Positions 48,354 through 56,940 of a DNA stretch of 64,000 nucleotides are shown in pieces. This stretch comes from Azonexus sp. (GTDB lineage: Bacteria > Pseudomonadota > Gammaproteobacteria > Burkholderiales > Rhodocyclaceae): the NCBI RefSeq assembly GCF_023150235.1, contig NZ_JAKLLH010000014.1:62001-126000 (forward strand), read 5' to 3'. Both the position numbers and the translations under genes were made by a program. Every line of letters begins with the position of its first letter. Within the stretch, counting starts at the first letter, position 1. Below the pieces are notes generated by a model, which saw only the letters and a program-made list of their open reading frames with translations, did no database searches and was not told where the DNA came from.

Positions 48354-49658
48354 TCAATCCGGCTCGTCGGCGGGGCGTTCGAGACGGCAGAGGCGACGGT
48401 AAAGGGTGCGCTCCGAACAGCCGAGATGGCGGGCGAGTTCCTTGCGGTTGCCGGGGAAGGTGTGGAGCAGGCTGGCCAGCTCGGCATCGGATGTCTTGCC
48501 GCCACGCCGAATTTCGGCAATTTCGGGCGTCGACCGTGAATTTCCGGTCGGCAGGTGGCGGAGATCGATTTCGTCGCTGTCGCAAAGCAGGCAGGCGCGT
48601 TCGAGCAGGTTGCGCAATTCGCGCACATTGCCGGGGAAGTCGTAATCGCGCAGCCAGCGCAGGGCGGCCTCGCCCAGGCGCAGTGTGCGCCCCAGTTCCA
48701 GCCGCCCCAGCAAGGCGGCCGCAAGCAGGGGAATGTCGTCGCGGCGTTCGCGCAGTGGCGGCAGAAAAACCGGAAATACATTGAGGCGATAAAACAGGTC
48801 CTGGCGAAAGCGTCCGTCGGCCACCATGTCGGCCAGCGGCCGGTGGGTGGCGGAAACGATCCGCAGGTCGGACTGGCGCACCTCGGTCGAGCCGACGCGG
48901 CGAAAGGTTCCGGTTTCCAGCAGGCGCAGTAGCTTGACCTGGATCGGGAGCGGAATATCGCCAACCTCGTCGAGAAAGAGGGTGCCGCCGGAAGCCGCCT
49001 CGACCAGTCCCATCTTGCGCGAAACGGCGCCGGTGAAGGCGCCGCGTTCATGCCCGAACAATTCGCTTTCAAACAGCGTTTCGGCCAGGCCCGAGCAGTC
49101 AACCGCGACAAACGGACGGTCGGCACGTCGGCTCAGGCGGTGAATGGCATTGGCCACCAGTTCCTTGCCGGTCCCGGATTCTCCCTGCAGCAGCACGGCG
49201 GCATCGGAGGGCGCAACGCGCGCAATCATGTCCATCATGGCCATGAAGGTCGGCGAGCGTCCGATCAGATCGCGCGTGTGTTCATCGGTGCGCGGCACGG
49301 GCAGGGCCTGGATCTTCTCGATGAAATAAGCGATTTCGCCGGCGGCATTGCGGATCGGCGAGAGTTCGATGTTCTCGAAGCGTTCGCCGTGCGGCGTGTG
49401 ATGCAGATGCACCACGCGCTCGCGTTCGCCCGAACGCAGGCTGCGTTGCAAGGGGCAGGATTCGCCCATTTGATCGCAGGGCAGGCCATAGCGGTGCGAA
49501 ACCTCGTGGCATTTCCGGCCGACGATCTGTTGTTGTGCTTCCCATTTCTCGCCGTAGGCGCGATTCGCGGCCAGGATCCGGTAATCGCGATCGCACAGGA
49601 TATGAGGCTCGTTCAGGGATTCGAGAAAGGAAACCAGTTCGGCGAGCGGGACGGTCAT
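48354..49658 (-). CDS. Sigma-54-dependent activator with a Cys-rich PAS sensor domain
   Basis: A 434-residue enhancer-binding protein. Residues 1-105 form a PAS sensor with [20 protein letters not shown] and a CPL just after, four cysteines in all in the domain. Residues about 120-355 are the AAA+ domain with Walker [16 protein letters not shown], the sigma-54 contact GAFTGA and [11 protein letters not shown] Fis-type HTH ends the protein ([19 protein letters not shown]). The linker before the HTH carries a repeat arm (48529-48538), read as SRST. No receiver domain is present, so it senses directly. It probably controls the adjacent octaheme operon; that is inference from position and the promoter match. 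Confidence 0.88.
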   Translation of the reverse strand: MTVPLAELVSFLESLNEPHILCDRDYRILAANRAYGEKWEAQQQIVGRKCHEVSHRYGLPCDQMGESCPLQRSLRSGERERVVHLHHTPHGERFENIELSPIRNAAGEIAYFIEKIQALPVPRTDEHTRDLIGRSPTFMAMMDMIARVAPSDAAVLLQGESGTGKELVANAIHRLSRRADRPFVAVDCSGLAETLFESELFGHERGAFTGAVSRKMGLVEAASGGTLFLDEVGDIPLPIQVKLLRLLETGTFRRVGSTEVRQSDLRIVSATHRPLADMVADGRFRQDLFYRLNVFPVFLPPLRERRDDIPLLAAALLGRLELGRTLRLGEAALRWLRDYDFPGNVRELRNLLERACLLCDSDEIDLRHLPTGNSRSTPEIAEIRRGGKTSDAELASLLHTFPGNRKELARHLGCSERTLYRRLCRLERPADEPD

Positions 49659-49763
49659 GTTTCGGCCAGGGCAGAGGTCACAAGCAGCGGATACTGCCAC
49701 AGACCCGAGATATTTCATCGACTTGCCGCCTGGGGCGGGGCGGCGATTGTCGGGGTGTTTCTG

Positions 49764-49769
49764 TATAAT
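49764..49769 (+). promoter_or_regulatory. -10 element of the btu transcript
   Basis: A perfect TATAAT lies about 10 bases before the predicted first stem of the cobalamin riboswitch. No good -35 hexamer is seen at the usual distance. Transcription would start close to the riboswitch 5' boundary, which fits a leader dedicated to it. Confidence 0.5.
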
Positions 49770-49775
49770 CCGCCG

Positions 49776-49968
49776 GTTGCCAGGTGCGGCGGACTTGCTC
49801 GTCCGCCGTTAAACGGGAAAGCGGTGCGTCTCGCCAGCGAGATCAAGCCGCTGCTGCCCCCGCAACGGTAAGCACAGTGTGGTCGCGCCACGAGGCCACT
49901 GGGACATGGCTCCTGGGAAGGCGGCGCGACAAGACTGGCAAGCCCGGAGACCGGCCTGCGACATCGCG
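49776..49968 (+). promoter_or_regulatory. Cobalamin (B12) riboswitch
   Basis: The leader shows the conserved B12-aptamer elements in order: AAACGGGAAAGCGGTG (from 49811), CTGCCCCCGCAACGGTAAGC (49852 onward), GAGGCCACTGGG (49892 onward), CTGGGAAGGC (49913 onward) and a closing segment AGCCCGGAGACCGGCCTGC. It precedes btuB-btuF-btuC-btuD and should shut off their expression when adenosylcobalamin is plentiful. Boundaries are approximate. About 275 bases separate its end from the btuB start. Confidence 0.93.
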
Positions 49969-50111
49969 CGGAAGTGCCACGGGGAGTGGCGCCGGCCCAG
50001 GAGTGCCAGCGCCTTCCCTCCGGTGTTTCCTGTCCATGGCGGCCTGCCGGGTCGGTTGGGGCTGAGCGAAGCACAGGGAAAGCAAGGCTGGATTTCAAGC
50101 GCCTCCAGACT

Positions 50112-50156
50112 GTTCATCGTCACGGTGAACAGCGGAAAATGCGAAAAATGCCGCTG
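50112..50156 (+). promoter_or_regulatory. Two adjacent hairpins between riboswitch and btuB
   Basis: Stem 1: GTTCATCG (50112-50119) with its partner 50123-50130, 8 bp including one G-T pair, loop TCA. Stem 2: CAGCGG (50130-50135) with CCGCTG (50151-50156). Stem 1 resembles a decayed copy of the dispersed palindrome. They may act as the riboswitch expression platform or as a processing site. They lie about 90 bases before btuB. Confidence 0.4.
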
Positions 50157-50243
50157 CTGGACGCTGCGCCTCCGCCCTCGTCTCTTCCGGTCTGGCCGCA
50201 TTGCATCCGGCATGCGGGGACGCCTGCCGAGAAGGGAAAATCC

Positions 50244-52064
50244 ATGTATCCACGTTCATTACCCCTGGCCACCGGCCTGGCGCTGCTCTTTTCCGGACAG
50301 GCCGGCGCCGAACAGAATCTCGAAGCGGTGACGGTTACCGCCACACGCCAGGAATCGCGTATTTCGGATGTTCTTGCCGATGTTACCGTGATCGATCGCG
50401 AAGAAATCCAGCGCGCCGCCGGCGGTACCCTGGCCGACCTCCTCTCCCGGCAGGCCGGTATCCAGGTCAGCAGCAGCGGCGGCGCGGGTAGCTCGACCAG
50501 TTTCTATGTCCGCGGCGCCCGCCCGGATCAGACCAAGGTGCTGGTCGACGGCCTGCCGATCAATTCGCTCGATCTCTCGGGGTCGCCGCTGCGCTATCTT
50601 TCCCTGGCCAACGTCGAGCGCATCGAAATCCTGCGCGGCCCCGGCTCGACGATGTACGGAGCCGATGCCATCGGCGGCGTCATCCAGATTTTCACACGCA
50701 AGGGGACGCCCGGCACACGGGCCGACGCTTTTGCCGGTTTTGGCAGCCGGGACAATTTTCAGTCGCAGGCGGGTTTTTCCGGTGGTGACGAGCATTGGCG
50801 CTTTCGTCTGGAAGGCCACCACGAAACCATCGGCAATATTTCGGCACAAAAGAACGCCCGTAATCGCGACGCCGACCGCGATCCGCATCGCAATGGCGGC
50901 GGCGCGGCCTCGCTCTCCTTCCTGCCGGCAAGCGGCCACGAACTGGGACTGGTTTTCCGCCGGAACGAGGGGCGAACTTATTACGATAACGGCATGATTC
51001 CCGCCGACGGTATTTTCGATGCCCGGGTCGATTTCGTGACCGAGCAATGGCAGCTTTTTTCCCACAACCGGCTCGGCGAAGGCTGGAACAGCAAGCTGCA
51101 ATACGGACAAACCACGGATTGGCAGAAGAACCGCGCCGACTGGGCGCCGCAGGGTAGCGTCCTGAAAACCGTGAACACCCATCTGAGCTGGCAGAACGAT
51201 ATCTCGCTGCCGCTCGGCAAAGCCTTGCTCGGTTTTGAGCACGATACCCAGGGCGCCAGCCCCGGCGATGCTTTCGACCGCCACAGCTCGATGCATGGCA
51301 ATGCCCTCCTGCTCGGCTGGTCGGCCCGTGTCGGCCAGCATCGCTGGCAGATCAGCGGCCGCAACGACGAACATTCCCGTTTTGGCGACAAGCTGACGCA
51401 CGCACTGGCCTACGCCTACCGCCTGAATACCGGCTGGCGCCTGCAGGCCAGTCTCGGCACCGCCTTCAAGGCGCCTTCGCTGTATCAGCTCTACGACCTC
51501 TGGTCCGGCAACCCCCGGCTCCGTCCCGAGGAAGGCCGGAATCGCGAAGTGGCCTTGATCTGGGAAGATGCCCGGCAATCGGCTTCCGCCACCTATTACC
51601 TGAACCGGGTCGAGAACATGATCGACTGGTCATCCGCCACCTACCGCTATCAGAATGTCTCGCGAGCCCGCCTGGAGGGCGTGACCCTCGCGCATTCGCT
51701 GCGTTTCGACGACTGGTCGGTCCGCTCCAGCTACGACTGGCTCAACGCTACCGACGAGGATAGCGGCCTGCGCCTTGGCCGGCGCGCCAGGGATCGCCTG
51801 CTGATTGCCGTCAGCAGGCGTTGGGGGGCTTTCGAGGCGGGCGCCGAATGGCTTGGCGTCGGCCGACGTTACGATAGCCACGGCGAAACCCGGCCGATGG
51901 GCGGCTACGGGCTGGTCAATCTCACCGCGAGGTACGCGATGAGCGACAGCCTGAGCATCGAAGGGCGGATCAACAATATGTTCGACAAGGATCACGAACT
52001 TGCCCAGGGCTACAACACGCCCGGATTCAATGCCTTCGTCGGCCTTCGCTACGCTCCGCGCTGA
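50244..52064 (+). CDS. btuB: TonB-dependent cobalamin receptor BtuB
   Basis: A 606-residue outer-membrane receptor with a signal peptide ending near GQAGA. The TonB box region is LEAVTVTATRQESR. The plug domain has LADLLSRQAGIQVSSSGG and VERIEILRGPGSTMYGADAI, and a 22-strand barrel follows, ending GFNAFVGLRYAPR with a terminal Arg instead of the usual aromatic residue. The riboswitch upstream and the B12 transporter genes downstream identify the substrate as cobalamin. The start at 50244 has GAAGGGAAAA as ribosome binding site. Confidence 0.92.
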   Translation: MYPRSLPLATGLALLFSGQAGAEQNLEAVTVTATRQESRISDVLADVTVIDREEIQRAAGGTLADLLSRQAGIQVSSSGGAGSSTSFYVRGARPDQTKVLVDGLPINSLDLSGSPLRYLSLANVERIEILRGPGSTMYGADAIGGVIQIFTRKGTPGTRADAFAGFGSRDNFQSQAGFSGGDEHWRFRLEGHHETIGNISAQKNARNRDADRDPHRNGGGAASLSFLPASGHELGLVFRRNEGRTYYDNGMIPADGIFDARVDFVTEQWQLFSHNRLGEGWNSKLQYGQTTDWQKNRADWAPQGSVLKTVNTHLSWQNDISLPLGKALLGFEHDTQGASPGDAFDRHSSMHGNALLLGWSARVGQHRWQISGRNDEHSRFGDKLTHALAYAYRLNTGWRLQASLGTAFKAPSLYQLYDLWSGNPRLRPEEGRNREVALIWEDARQSASATYYLNRVENMIDWSSATYRYQNVSRARLEGVTLAHSLRFDDWSVRSSYDWLNATDEDSGLRLGRRARDRLLIAVSRRWGAFEAGAEWLGVGRRYDSHGETRPMGGYGLVNLTARYAMSDSLSIEGRINNMFDKDHELAQGYNTPGFNAFVGLRYAPR

Positions 52065-52908
52065 AGGCTCGGGCTGCCCCGCGCCGTGGAGTGGCTGCAC
52101 TTCGGCGACTGTTCCCGGTCGCCGTCGCTCCCGCCTGCTCCGGCGGCTGGCGGCGTGGCTGCTGCCCTGTGGGCTGCTCCTTGCCGGAGCGGCCCCGGCC
52201 AGCGAGCGCATCGTTTCGCTTGATCTGTGTACCGACTGGATGCTCGTCCGCCATGCGGAGCCGGGGCAGATCGCCGCCCTTTCCCCGCTGCATCGGCAGT
52301 ATCCGGTCGCCTGGCTGCGGCATGACCGTCCCGTTCACGACGGCACGCTGGAGAGAATCGTCGAATTGCGCCCGGATCTGGTCATTACCGGCCAGCACAA
52401 CGCCCTGCAGCTTCGCGGTCGGCTCAAGTCACTTGGCCTGCGCGTCGAAATCCTGCCCCTGCCGACTACTCCGCAAGCCATCGTCGATTACGAAAAGCGG
52501 CTGCTTGCCCTGCTCGGCAAGCCGTTGTCGCAAGCCACTCCGTCGCCCGCCGCCGTGCCGCCCACCTTGCGGCGCGGTCGGCTGCTGCTGCTCGGCGCCA
52601 ACGGTATCGGCACCGGCCGCGATACTTTTGAAAATGGATTGCTGGAATGGGCCGGCTGGAGCAATTACCTCGAGAGCAGCGGCCACTCGCCGCTTGATCT
52701 CGAGCGCATCGTCCGTCATCCGCCGGATGCCATCCTGTGGACGGCGCCGCCCAGTCGGGCGCTGGCCAATCGTTTTGCCGAACACCCGGTGCTGCGCCGG
52801 GCAGTTCCCCGCGAGCGCTGGCTGAGTACCGAATTCTGGCGCTGGCAATGCCCCGGTCCCTGGACTTGGGAACTGCTGGCGCAAATCTCGCCGGAAAAAA
52901 TTCGATGA
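52030..52908 (+). CDS. btuF: Periplasmic cobalamin-binding protein BtuF-like
   Basis: About 292 residues from an ATG overlapping the end of btuB by 35 bases. A cationic signal segment (RRRSRLLRRLAAWLLPCGLL) precedes the mature start near ASERIVSLDLCTDWML. The two-lobed helical-backbone binding fold is seen in RIVELRPDLVITGQHNALQL and RLLLLGANGIGTGRDTF. It would deliver B12 from BtuB to the BtuC-BtuD transporter. The start is uncertain because the signal peptide could begin at a later alternative codon. It overlaps btuC by four bases. Confidence 0.83.
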   Translation: MPSSAFATLRAEGSGCPAPWSGCTSATVPGRRRSRLLRRLAAWLLPCGLLLAGAAPASERIVSLDLCTDWMLVRHAEPGQIAALSPLHRQYPVAWLRHDRPVHDGTLERIVELRPDLVITGQHNALQLRGRLKSLGLRVEILPLPTTPQAIVDYEKRLLALLGKPLSQATPSPAAVPPTLRRGRLLLLGANGIGTGRDTFENGLLEWAGWSNYLESSGHSPLDLERIVRHPPDAILWTAPPSRALANRFAEHPVLRRAVPRERWLSTEFWRWQCPGPWTWELLAQISPEKIR

Positions 52909-53876
52909 TCCACCTTCTCTGTCTGGCGCTGGCCCTGGCCGCCGCCTTGCTCTCGCTGGCGGCGGGGACGACGCCGGTGGCGGTGTTTTCCGGCCTCGGC
53001 GACTGGCTGACGGGTGTCGATAGTCCGGCAGCGCTGATCGTCGGCGAAATCCGCCTGCCGCGTACCTTGCTGGCGCTCGCCGTGGGGGCGGCCCTGGGGC
53101 TCAGCGGCGCCGCGCTGCAAGGTCTGTTGCGCAACCCACTGGCCGATCCCGGCCTCACCGGCGCCAGCCAGGGCGCGGCCCTGGGGGCGGCGGCCGTTTT
53201 CTATTTCGGCCTTTTCCCCGCCGCCGGCGAGGCAGCGCCGGCCCTGGCCGGGCTGCTTGGCGCCGGGCTGGCCTTGCTGCTGATGCTCGCGCTCGCCGCT
53301 TCGGCCCAAGCCGCGACGGTGATCATGGCCGGGCTGGCGGTGTCGACCACCACCAGCGCCCTCCTGGCCGTGGTACTCAATTTTGCCCCCAACCCCTTCG
53401 CCATGCAGGAGCTGGTTTTCTGGCTCTTGGGCTCGGTCTCCGAGCGCGGCCTGGAGCACCTTTATTTCCTGCTTCCCGCCCTCCTTGCCGGTGGCACCCT
53501 GATCCTGCGCCAGCGCCGCCTGCTGCATGCGCTCAGCCTGGGCGAGCAAGTGGCACAAAGCCTGGGCCTGGCCTTCGATCGCGGGGCTCGCTGGATCATT
53601 CTCGGAGCGGCCCTGCTGGTCGGGGCTTCGGTCGCCACTGCCGGCAATGTCGGTTTTGTCGGCCTGCTGGTGCCGCACCTTGCCCGCCCCCTGGTCGGCC
53701 ATCGCCCGGATCGCCTGCTCCTGCCCTCGGCCTTGCTCGGGGCGAGCCTGGTCACCCTGGCCGACATCGGCGTGCGCCTCCTGCCGCCAGGACGGGAAAT
53801 CAAGCTCGGCGTCCTCACCTCCCTGCTGGGGGCGCCGCTTTTCATCTGGCTGATCTGGAAGGAGCGGCGCGCATGA
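52905..53876 (+). CDS. btuC: Cobalamin ABC importer permease
   Basis: A 323-residue FecCD-family permease with about ten helices. Family segments are IRLPRTLLALAVGAALGLSG, LQGLLRNPLADPGLTGASQG, VGFVGLLVPHLARPLVGHRP and the ATPase-contact end. It starts with ATGA overlapping btuF and ends with ATGA overlapping btuD, so the three genes are translated as one coupled unit. Confidence 0.92.
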   Translation: MIHLLCLALALAAALLSLAAGTTPVAVFSGLGDWLTGVDSPAALIVGEIRLPRTLLALAVGAALGLSGAALQGLLRNPLADPGLTGASQGAALGAAAVFYFGLFPAAGEAAPALAGLLGAGLALLLMLALAASAQAATVIMAGLAVSTTTSALLAVVLNFAPNPFAMQELVFWLLGSVSERGLEHLYFLLPALLAGGTLILRQRRLLHALSLGEQVAQSLGLAFDRGARWIILGAALLVGASVATAGNVGFVGLLVPHLARPLVGHRPDRLLLPSALLGASLVTLADIGVRLLPPGREIKLGVLTSLLGAPLFIWLIWKERRA

Positions 53877-54601
53877 AGCTGGTCGAGGTGGATTGCCTGG
53901 AAGTCGCCTCCCGCCTGGCCGGAATCGGATTCAGCCTTGCTGCTGGCGAGGTGCTGGGCCTGATCGGCCCCAATGGTTCGGGAAAATCCAGCCTGCTGCA
54001 ATGTCTGGCCGGCTTGCTCCCGCACCGTGGCGAGTATCGCTGTGCCGGCAGTCCGGTCGCCACCCTCGCGGCCAGCGAGCGGGCTCGCCGGATCGGCTTT
54101 CTGCCGCAGGCATGCAGCAGCGCCTGGGCGCTGTGTGTCGAGGATGTGGTGGCCCTGGGGCGTCTTCCCTGGGGAGACGACGACCGTGCGGCCATCGAGG
54201 CCGCCATGCGCCAGACCGGGGTCGAGAATCTGCGCTCCCGCCGCATCGACCGGCTCTCCGGCGGCGAGCAGGCCCGTGTCTGGCTGGCGCGCGTCCTTGC
54301 CGGACAGCCGCGCGTCTTGCTCGCCGACGAGCCGATTGCCAGCCTCGACCTCCGCCATCAGCGCGGCATCATGGAAACCCTGCGCCAGCATGCCGATCTC
54401 GGCAATGCCGTCATCCTCGCGATTCACGACTTCAGCCTGGCCGCCCGCCACTGCGACCGCCTGTGCCTGATGCAGCAGGGCCGCATCCACCGTCTTGGTA
54501 CACCGGCCGAAGTGCTGACCGAAAGCAGCCTGAGCGCGGTCTTCCAGGTTCCCGTCTACGTCGATCTCGACGCCAGCCCTCCCATCGTCCTCGCCCGCTG
54601 A
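53873..54601 (+). CDS. btuD: Cobalamin ABC importer ATPase
   Basis: A 242-residue ATPase with Walker A GPNGSGKSSLLQCLAGLLP, signature LSGGEQARVWLARVLA, Walker B VLLADEPIASLD and His switch AIHDFSLAARHCDR. It belongs to the FecE/BtuD/HemV group that partners FecCD permeases. It is the last gene of the btu operon and ends 9 bases before a 27-bp hairpin. Confidence 0.92.
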   Translation: MKLVEVDCLEVASRLAGIGFSLAAGEVLGLIGPNGSGKSSLLQCLAGLLPHRGEYRCAGSPVATLAASERARRIGFLPQACSSAWALCVEDVVALGRLPWGDDDRAAIEAAMRQTGVENLRSRRIDRLSGGEQARVWLARVLAGQPRVLLADEPIASLDLRHQRGIMETLRQHADLGNAVILAIHDFSLAARHCDRLCLMQQGRIHRLGTPAEVLTESSLSAVFQVPVYVDLDASPPIVLAR

Positions 54602-54610
54602 GCGCCGGGG

Positions 54611-54670
54611 GCTGCATTCACGGTCGACGCGGGAAAATGCCATTTTTCCCGCGTCGACCGTGAATGCAGC
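54611..54670. repeat. 27-bp perfect inverted repeat built from the dispersed palindrome arms
   Basis: Arms 54611-54637 and 54644-54670 pair without a mismatch around TGCCAT. The outer part contains CACGGTCGAC on the left and GTCGACCGTG on the right, and the inner part is GCGGGAAAA. It starts 9 bases after btuD and could terminate the btu transcript in either direction. The same design recurs at 56941-56985. Confidence 0.9.
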
Positions 54671-54693
54671 TATCACCGAATGGTATATTGCCT

Positions 54694-54721
54694 ATCGTTG
54701 TATATCTGGATATATTTCGAT
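54694..54721. promoter_or_regulatory. ModE-type operator upstream of the DUF2478-like gene
   Basis: ATCGTTGTATA and, in inverted orientation, ATCGAAATATAT face each other in an AT-rich stretch. This matches the known ModE operator plan of two ATCG-x-TATATA-like halves. It lies about 150 bases before the gene at 54872, and modE is encoded 3 kb away. ModE-molybdate would be expected to control the three genes downstream. Confidence 0.6.
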
Positions 54722-54871
54722 AATTCCCCGGGGGGGCGTGTTTCCATTTTTCCACCTCGCCACGGCCGCGTAATTAAAGGAAAAATCTTTCATGTTCCGC
54801 TGGAAAACATTTTTCTGGTCAGTCGCGATATAACAATGAACATATTGAATCAGAGTGGGGGCGCGTACACC

Positions 54872-55255
54872 ATGGCTGCCGTGCTCTGGCGCCCGCCTGC
54901 GGCCATTGATGATCTGATGGCGAGTTTCGCGCTTTCCCTGCTCAATCGCGGGCGGCGGATACGCGGCGTTCTCGCTGCCGCCCGCTGGCAAACCGGCTAC
55001 GGCACGCTTCCAGCCTTGATCGATCTCGATACCTGCGCCATGTACGGCACCGATGCACGCGGCGAACAAGAGGCGGTGCGCTGTCAATTGCAGGGCGTCG
55101 CCCACGACACCGTCGATCTCTGTGTCTTTCACCGCTTCCCCAGCCAGGTTGCCACCGCGGCGGAATTGCTGCGGCTGGCCGATATTGGTGTGCCGATTTT
55201 GACGAGCCTGCACCAGGAGCAAATCGAGGATTGGCATTTGCTGACCGGTACTTGA
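54872..55255 (+). CDS. DUF2478-like small protein of the molybdenum island
   Basis: A 127-residue soluble protein beginning MAAVLWRPPAAIDDLMASFA. GRRIRGVLAA and LIDLDTCAMYG and the late VPILTSL follow the outline of DUF2478 proteins, which often occur near molybdate-transport or Mo-enzyme genes. The match is by eye and moderate. ATG 54872 follows GGGGG; an ATG at 54836 would add 12 residues. It is the first gene after a ModE-like operator. Function unknown. Confidence 0.5.
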   Translation: MAAVLWRPPAAIDDLMASFALSLLNRGRRIRGVLAAARWQTGYGTLPALIDLDTCAMYGTDARGEQEAVRCQLQGVAHDTVDLCVFHRFPSQVATAAELLRLADIGVPILTSLHQEQIEDWHLLTGT

Positions 55256-55395
55256 TCGAAATTGCTGTCCCCTTCGCTTGAGGCCATGCTTTCCTGGGTT
55301 GAGGAAGCGTGGCGAAGGAGGGCGGCTGGAGCGCCCCGGCCGCAGCGGTGCCCGAACTGGGGTGGGCGTTTCAGGATTCAAGGAGCCTCGACGGG

Positions 55396-55992
55396 ATGAG
55401 ACCGGGTCTGTCGCCCCCACTTGCCGAGCGCGGCTTTTCCGCATCGATTTCCCCGGCCGGCATCGCGGCGAATTTTCAGCGACCACCCTTGCCGTTGCTG
55501 CGCAATATCGTTGCTCACGTCCGCCAGTCTTCGGAAGAAGGCGATCTGCCGCTGTTTGCCTGGACGCTGGGTTTGCCGCGAGAGTCGTTGCTCAGGATGC
55601 AGGAAGAATGCCGCCTGCCGGGTGCCGCGCTTGAGGCGATGGACGGGCGGGAATATGAGCGGATCGAGCGCCTCGTTCCGTCGAGCTTTCACGATCTGCG
55701 CCGGCTTTTCTTCGAGCATCGCACGCGACTGATCGACATCGTGCATTCGGATTACCTTTCGCGAGCCCTGGCCGCCGCCTGCTTCGGCAGCCGCCCGCTC
55801 TGGGCCGACCTTGGGTTGCGCGATGACAAGGAGCTGAATTCCTTCATCGCCACCTTCTTCATTCCCCTGGCTATCCGCCATAAGCAGTGCCGCCACTGGA
55901 AGCGTCAGCTCCTGAGCGATCTCCATCATCTCAGCCATGGTGGATTTTCGATTTCCGACCTGCTGCTCCAGTGCGTTTTGCTGCGCCAGTAG
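55396..55992 (+). CDS. NifQ-like protein lacking the C-terminal cysteine cluster
   Basis: A 198-residue protein. PLFAWTLGLPRESLLRM fits the N-terminal NifQ pattern. SRALAAACFGSRPLWADLGL and ELNSFIATFFIPLAIRHKQC with HWKRQLLSDL fit its conserved second half. NifQ supplies molybdenum for nitrogenase cofactor assembly through a C-terminal C-x4-C-x2-C-x5-C cluster site. That site is absent here, and the protein ends ISDLLLQCVLLRQ. No nif genes are nearby. It may be a molybdenum-handling relative with another role. The start at 55396 follows AAGGAG. Confidence 0.6.
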   Translation: MRPGLSPPLAERGFSASISPAGIAANFQRPPLPLLRNIVAHVRQSSEEGDLPLFAWTLGLPRESLLRMQEECRLPGAALEAMDGREYERIERLVPSSFHDLRRLFFEHRTRLIDIVHSDYLSRALAAACFGSRPLWADLGLRDDKELNSFIATFFIPLAIRHKQCRHWKRQLLSDLHHLSHGGFSISDLLLQCVLLRQ

Positions 55993-56041
55993 GCGCTATC
56001 GCGCTTCCCGTTTTTTCATGAAAAAGTAAGAAGGAATCAGC

Positions 56042-56875
56042 ATGACCTTGCAGAAACAATCTTTGCCCCGCCTCTGTCTGGGAGTGTGGCTGCTGGCCTT
56101 GTCGCTGGGTGCCTCGGCGAGCGAGGAAGATCGGTCTGCCCTTGCGCAGCGCAATGGCTGCCTGGCCTGCCATGCGGGGATGGAGACCAAGATCGGGCCG
56201 TCCTTCCGGGAGATATCCGGGAAATACAGCGGACAGGAAGGGGGGGTTGAGTTGTTGGCCGGGCGCATCGTCAGCGGTACGGGCGAGCATGGCAGTGGCT
56301 GGGCCAAGGACGGCAAGGCCACACTTGCCAGTATGCCGCCGAATGGCAATGTCAGCCCGGAAAACGCACGTAAACTCGCCGCCTGGATCATTGCAGCAAA
56401 GGGCAAAGTATCCGGTCCGCAGCACTTTGTCAGCGAGAAAGTCCGCATCTCCGGCCGGGTCGAGCAAGTATTTGAACTGAGCGTGGCCGAGCTGCGGAAA
56501 TTTCCGCCACAGCAAATCGGGGAAATTCCCGTGACCTGCCAGAGCGGTGCCAATCTCGGGAAAATTGAAAACCTCAAGGGGGTCCTGCTCCGGGATATTC
56601 TGGAAGAGGCAAAAATCGTTTCCCGCAGCCATAACGATGTCAAGAAAATCGCAATCGTCGCCAGCGCCAGCGACGATTACCGGGTCGTTTTCTCATGGTC
56701 GGAGATTTTCAATTCGCCGCTTGGCGACGGCATCGTCGTCTTTTACGAACGCAATGGCCTGCCGCTGGCCGACGATGAAGGTCGCATTGCCCTGATTTCG
56801 GCCAAGGACACCCGCACCGGCCCCCGTCACGTCAAGTGGCTGAATGGAATCGAGGTGCGGCAAATCGTCGACTGA
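56042..56875 (+). CDS. Fusion of cytochrome c and a sulfite-oxidase-fold domain
   Basis: A 277-residue exported protein with a signal peptide (about residues 1-26). A class I cytochrome c domain has heme site CLACH at 40-44 and likely axial Met in ASMPPNGNV near 98. The second half (about 127-277) resembles the sulfite-oxidase molybdopterin-binding fold (SVAELRKFPPQQI, VTCQSGANL with Cys166, GVLLRDILEEA, RHVKWLNGIEVRQI). Cys166 is the candidate Mo ligand. The domain is short, lacks the dimerisation domain and may bind no cofactor. The molybdenum context supports a Mo-dependent or Mo-sensing redox role. Confidence 0.7.
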   Translation: MTLQKQSLPRLCLGVWLLALSLGASASEEDRSALAQRNGCLACHAGMETKIGPSFREISGKYSGQEGGVELLAGRIVSGTGEHGSGWAKDGKATLASMPPNGNVSPENARKLAAWIIAAKGKVSGPQHFVSEKVRISGRVEQVFELSVAELRKFPPQQIGEIPVTCQSGANLGKIENLKGVLLRDILEEAKIVSRSHNDVKKIAIVASASDDYRVVFSWSEIFNSPLGDGIVVFYERNGLPLADDEGRIALISAKDTRTGPRHVKWLNGIEVRQIVD

Positions 56876-56940
56876 GTCCACTCCCGCCCCGAAAGACAAC
56901 TCGGATGAGGGGGCAAGGTACTGGCGAAATGGGGGAGACT

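Noticed and set aside
55396..55992. True nitrogen-fixation NifQ
   Set aside because: The C-terminal cysteine cluster is missing and no nif genes are present, so the nif name is not assigned.
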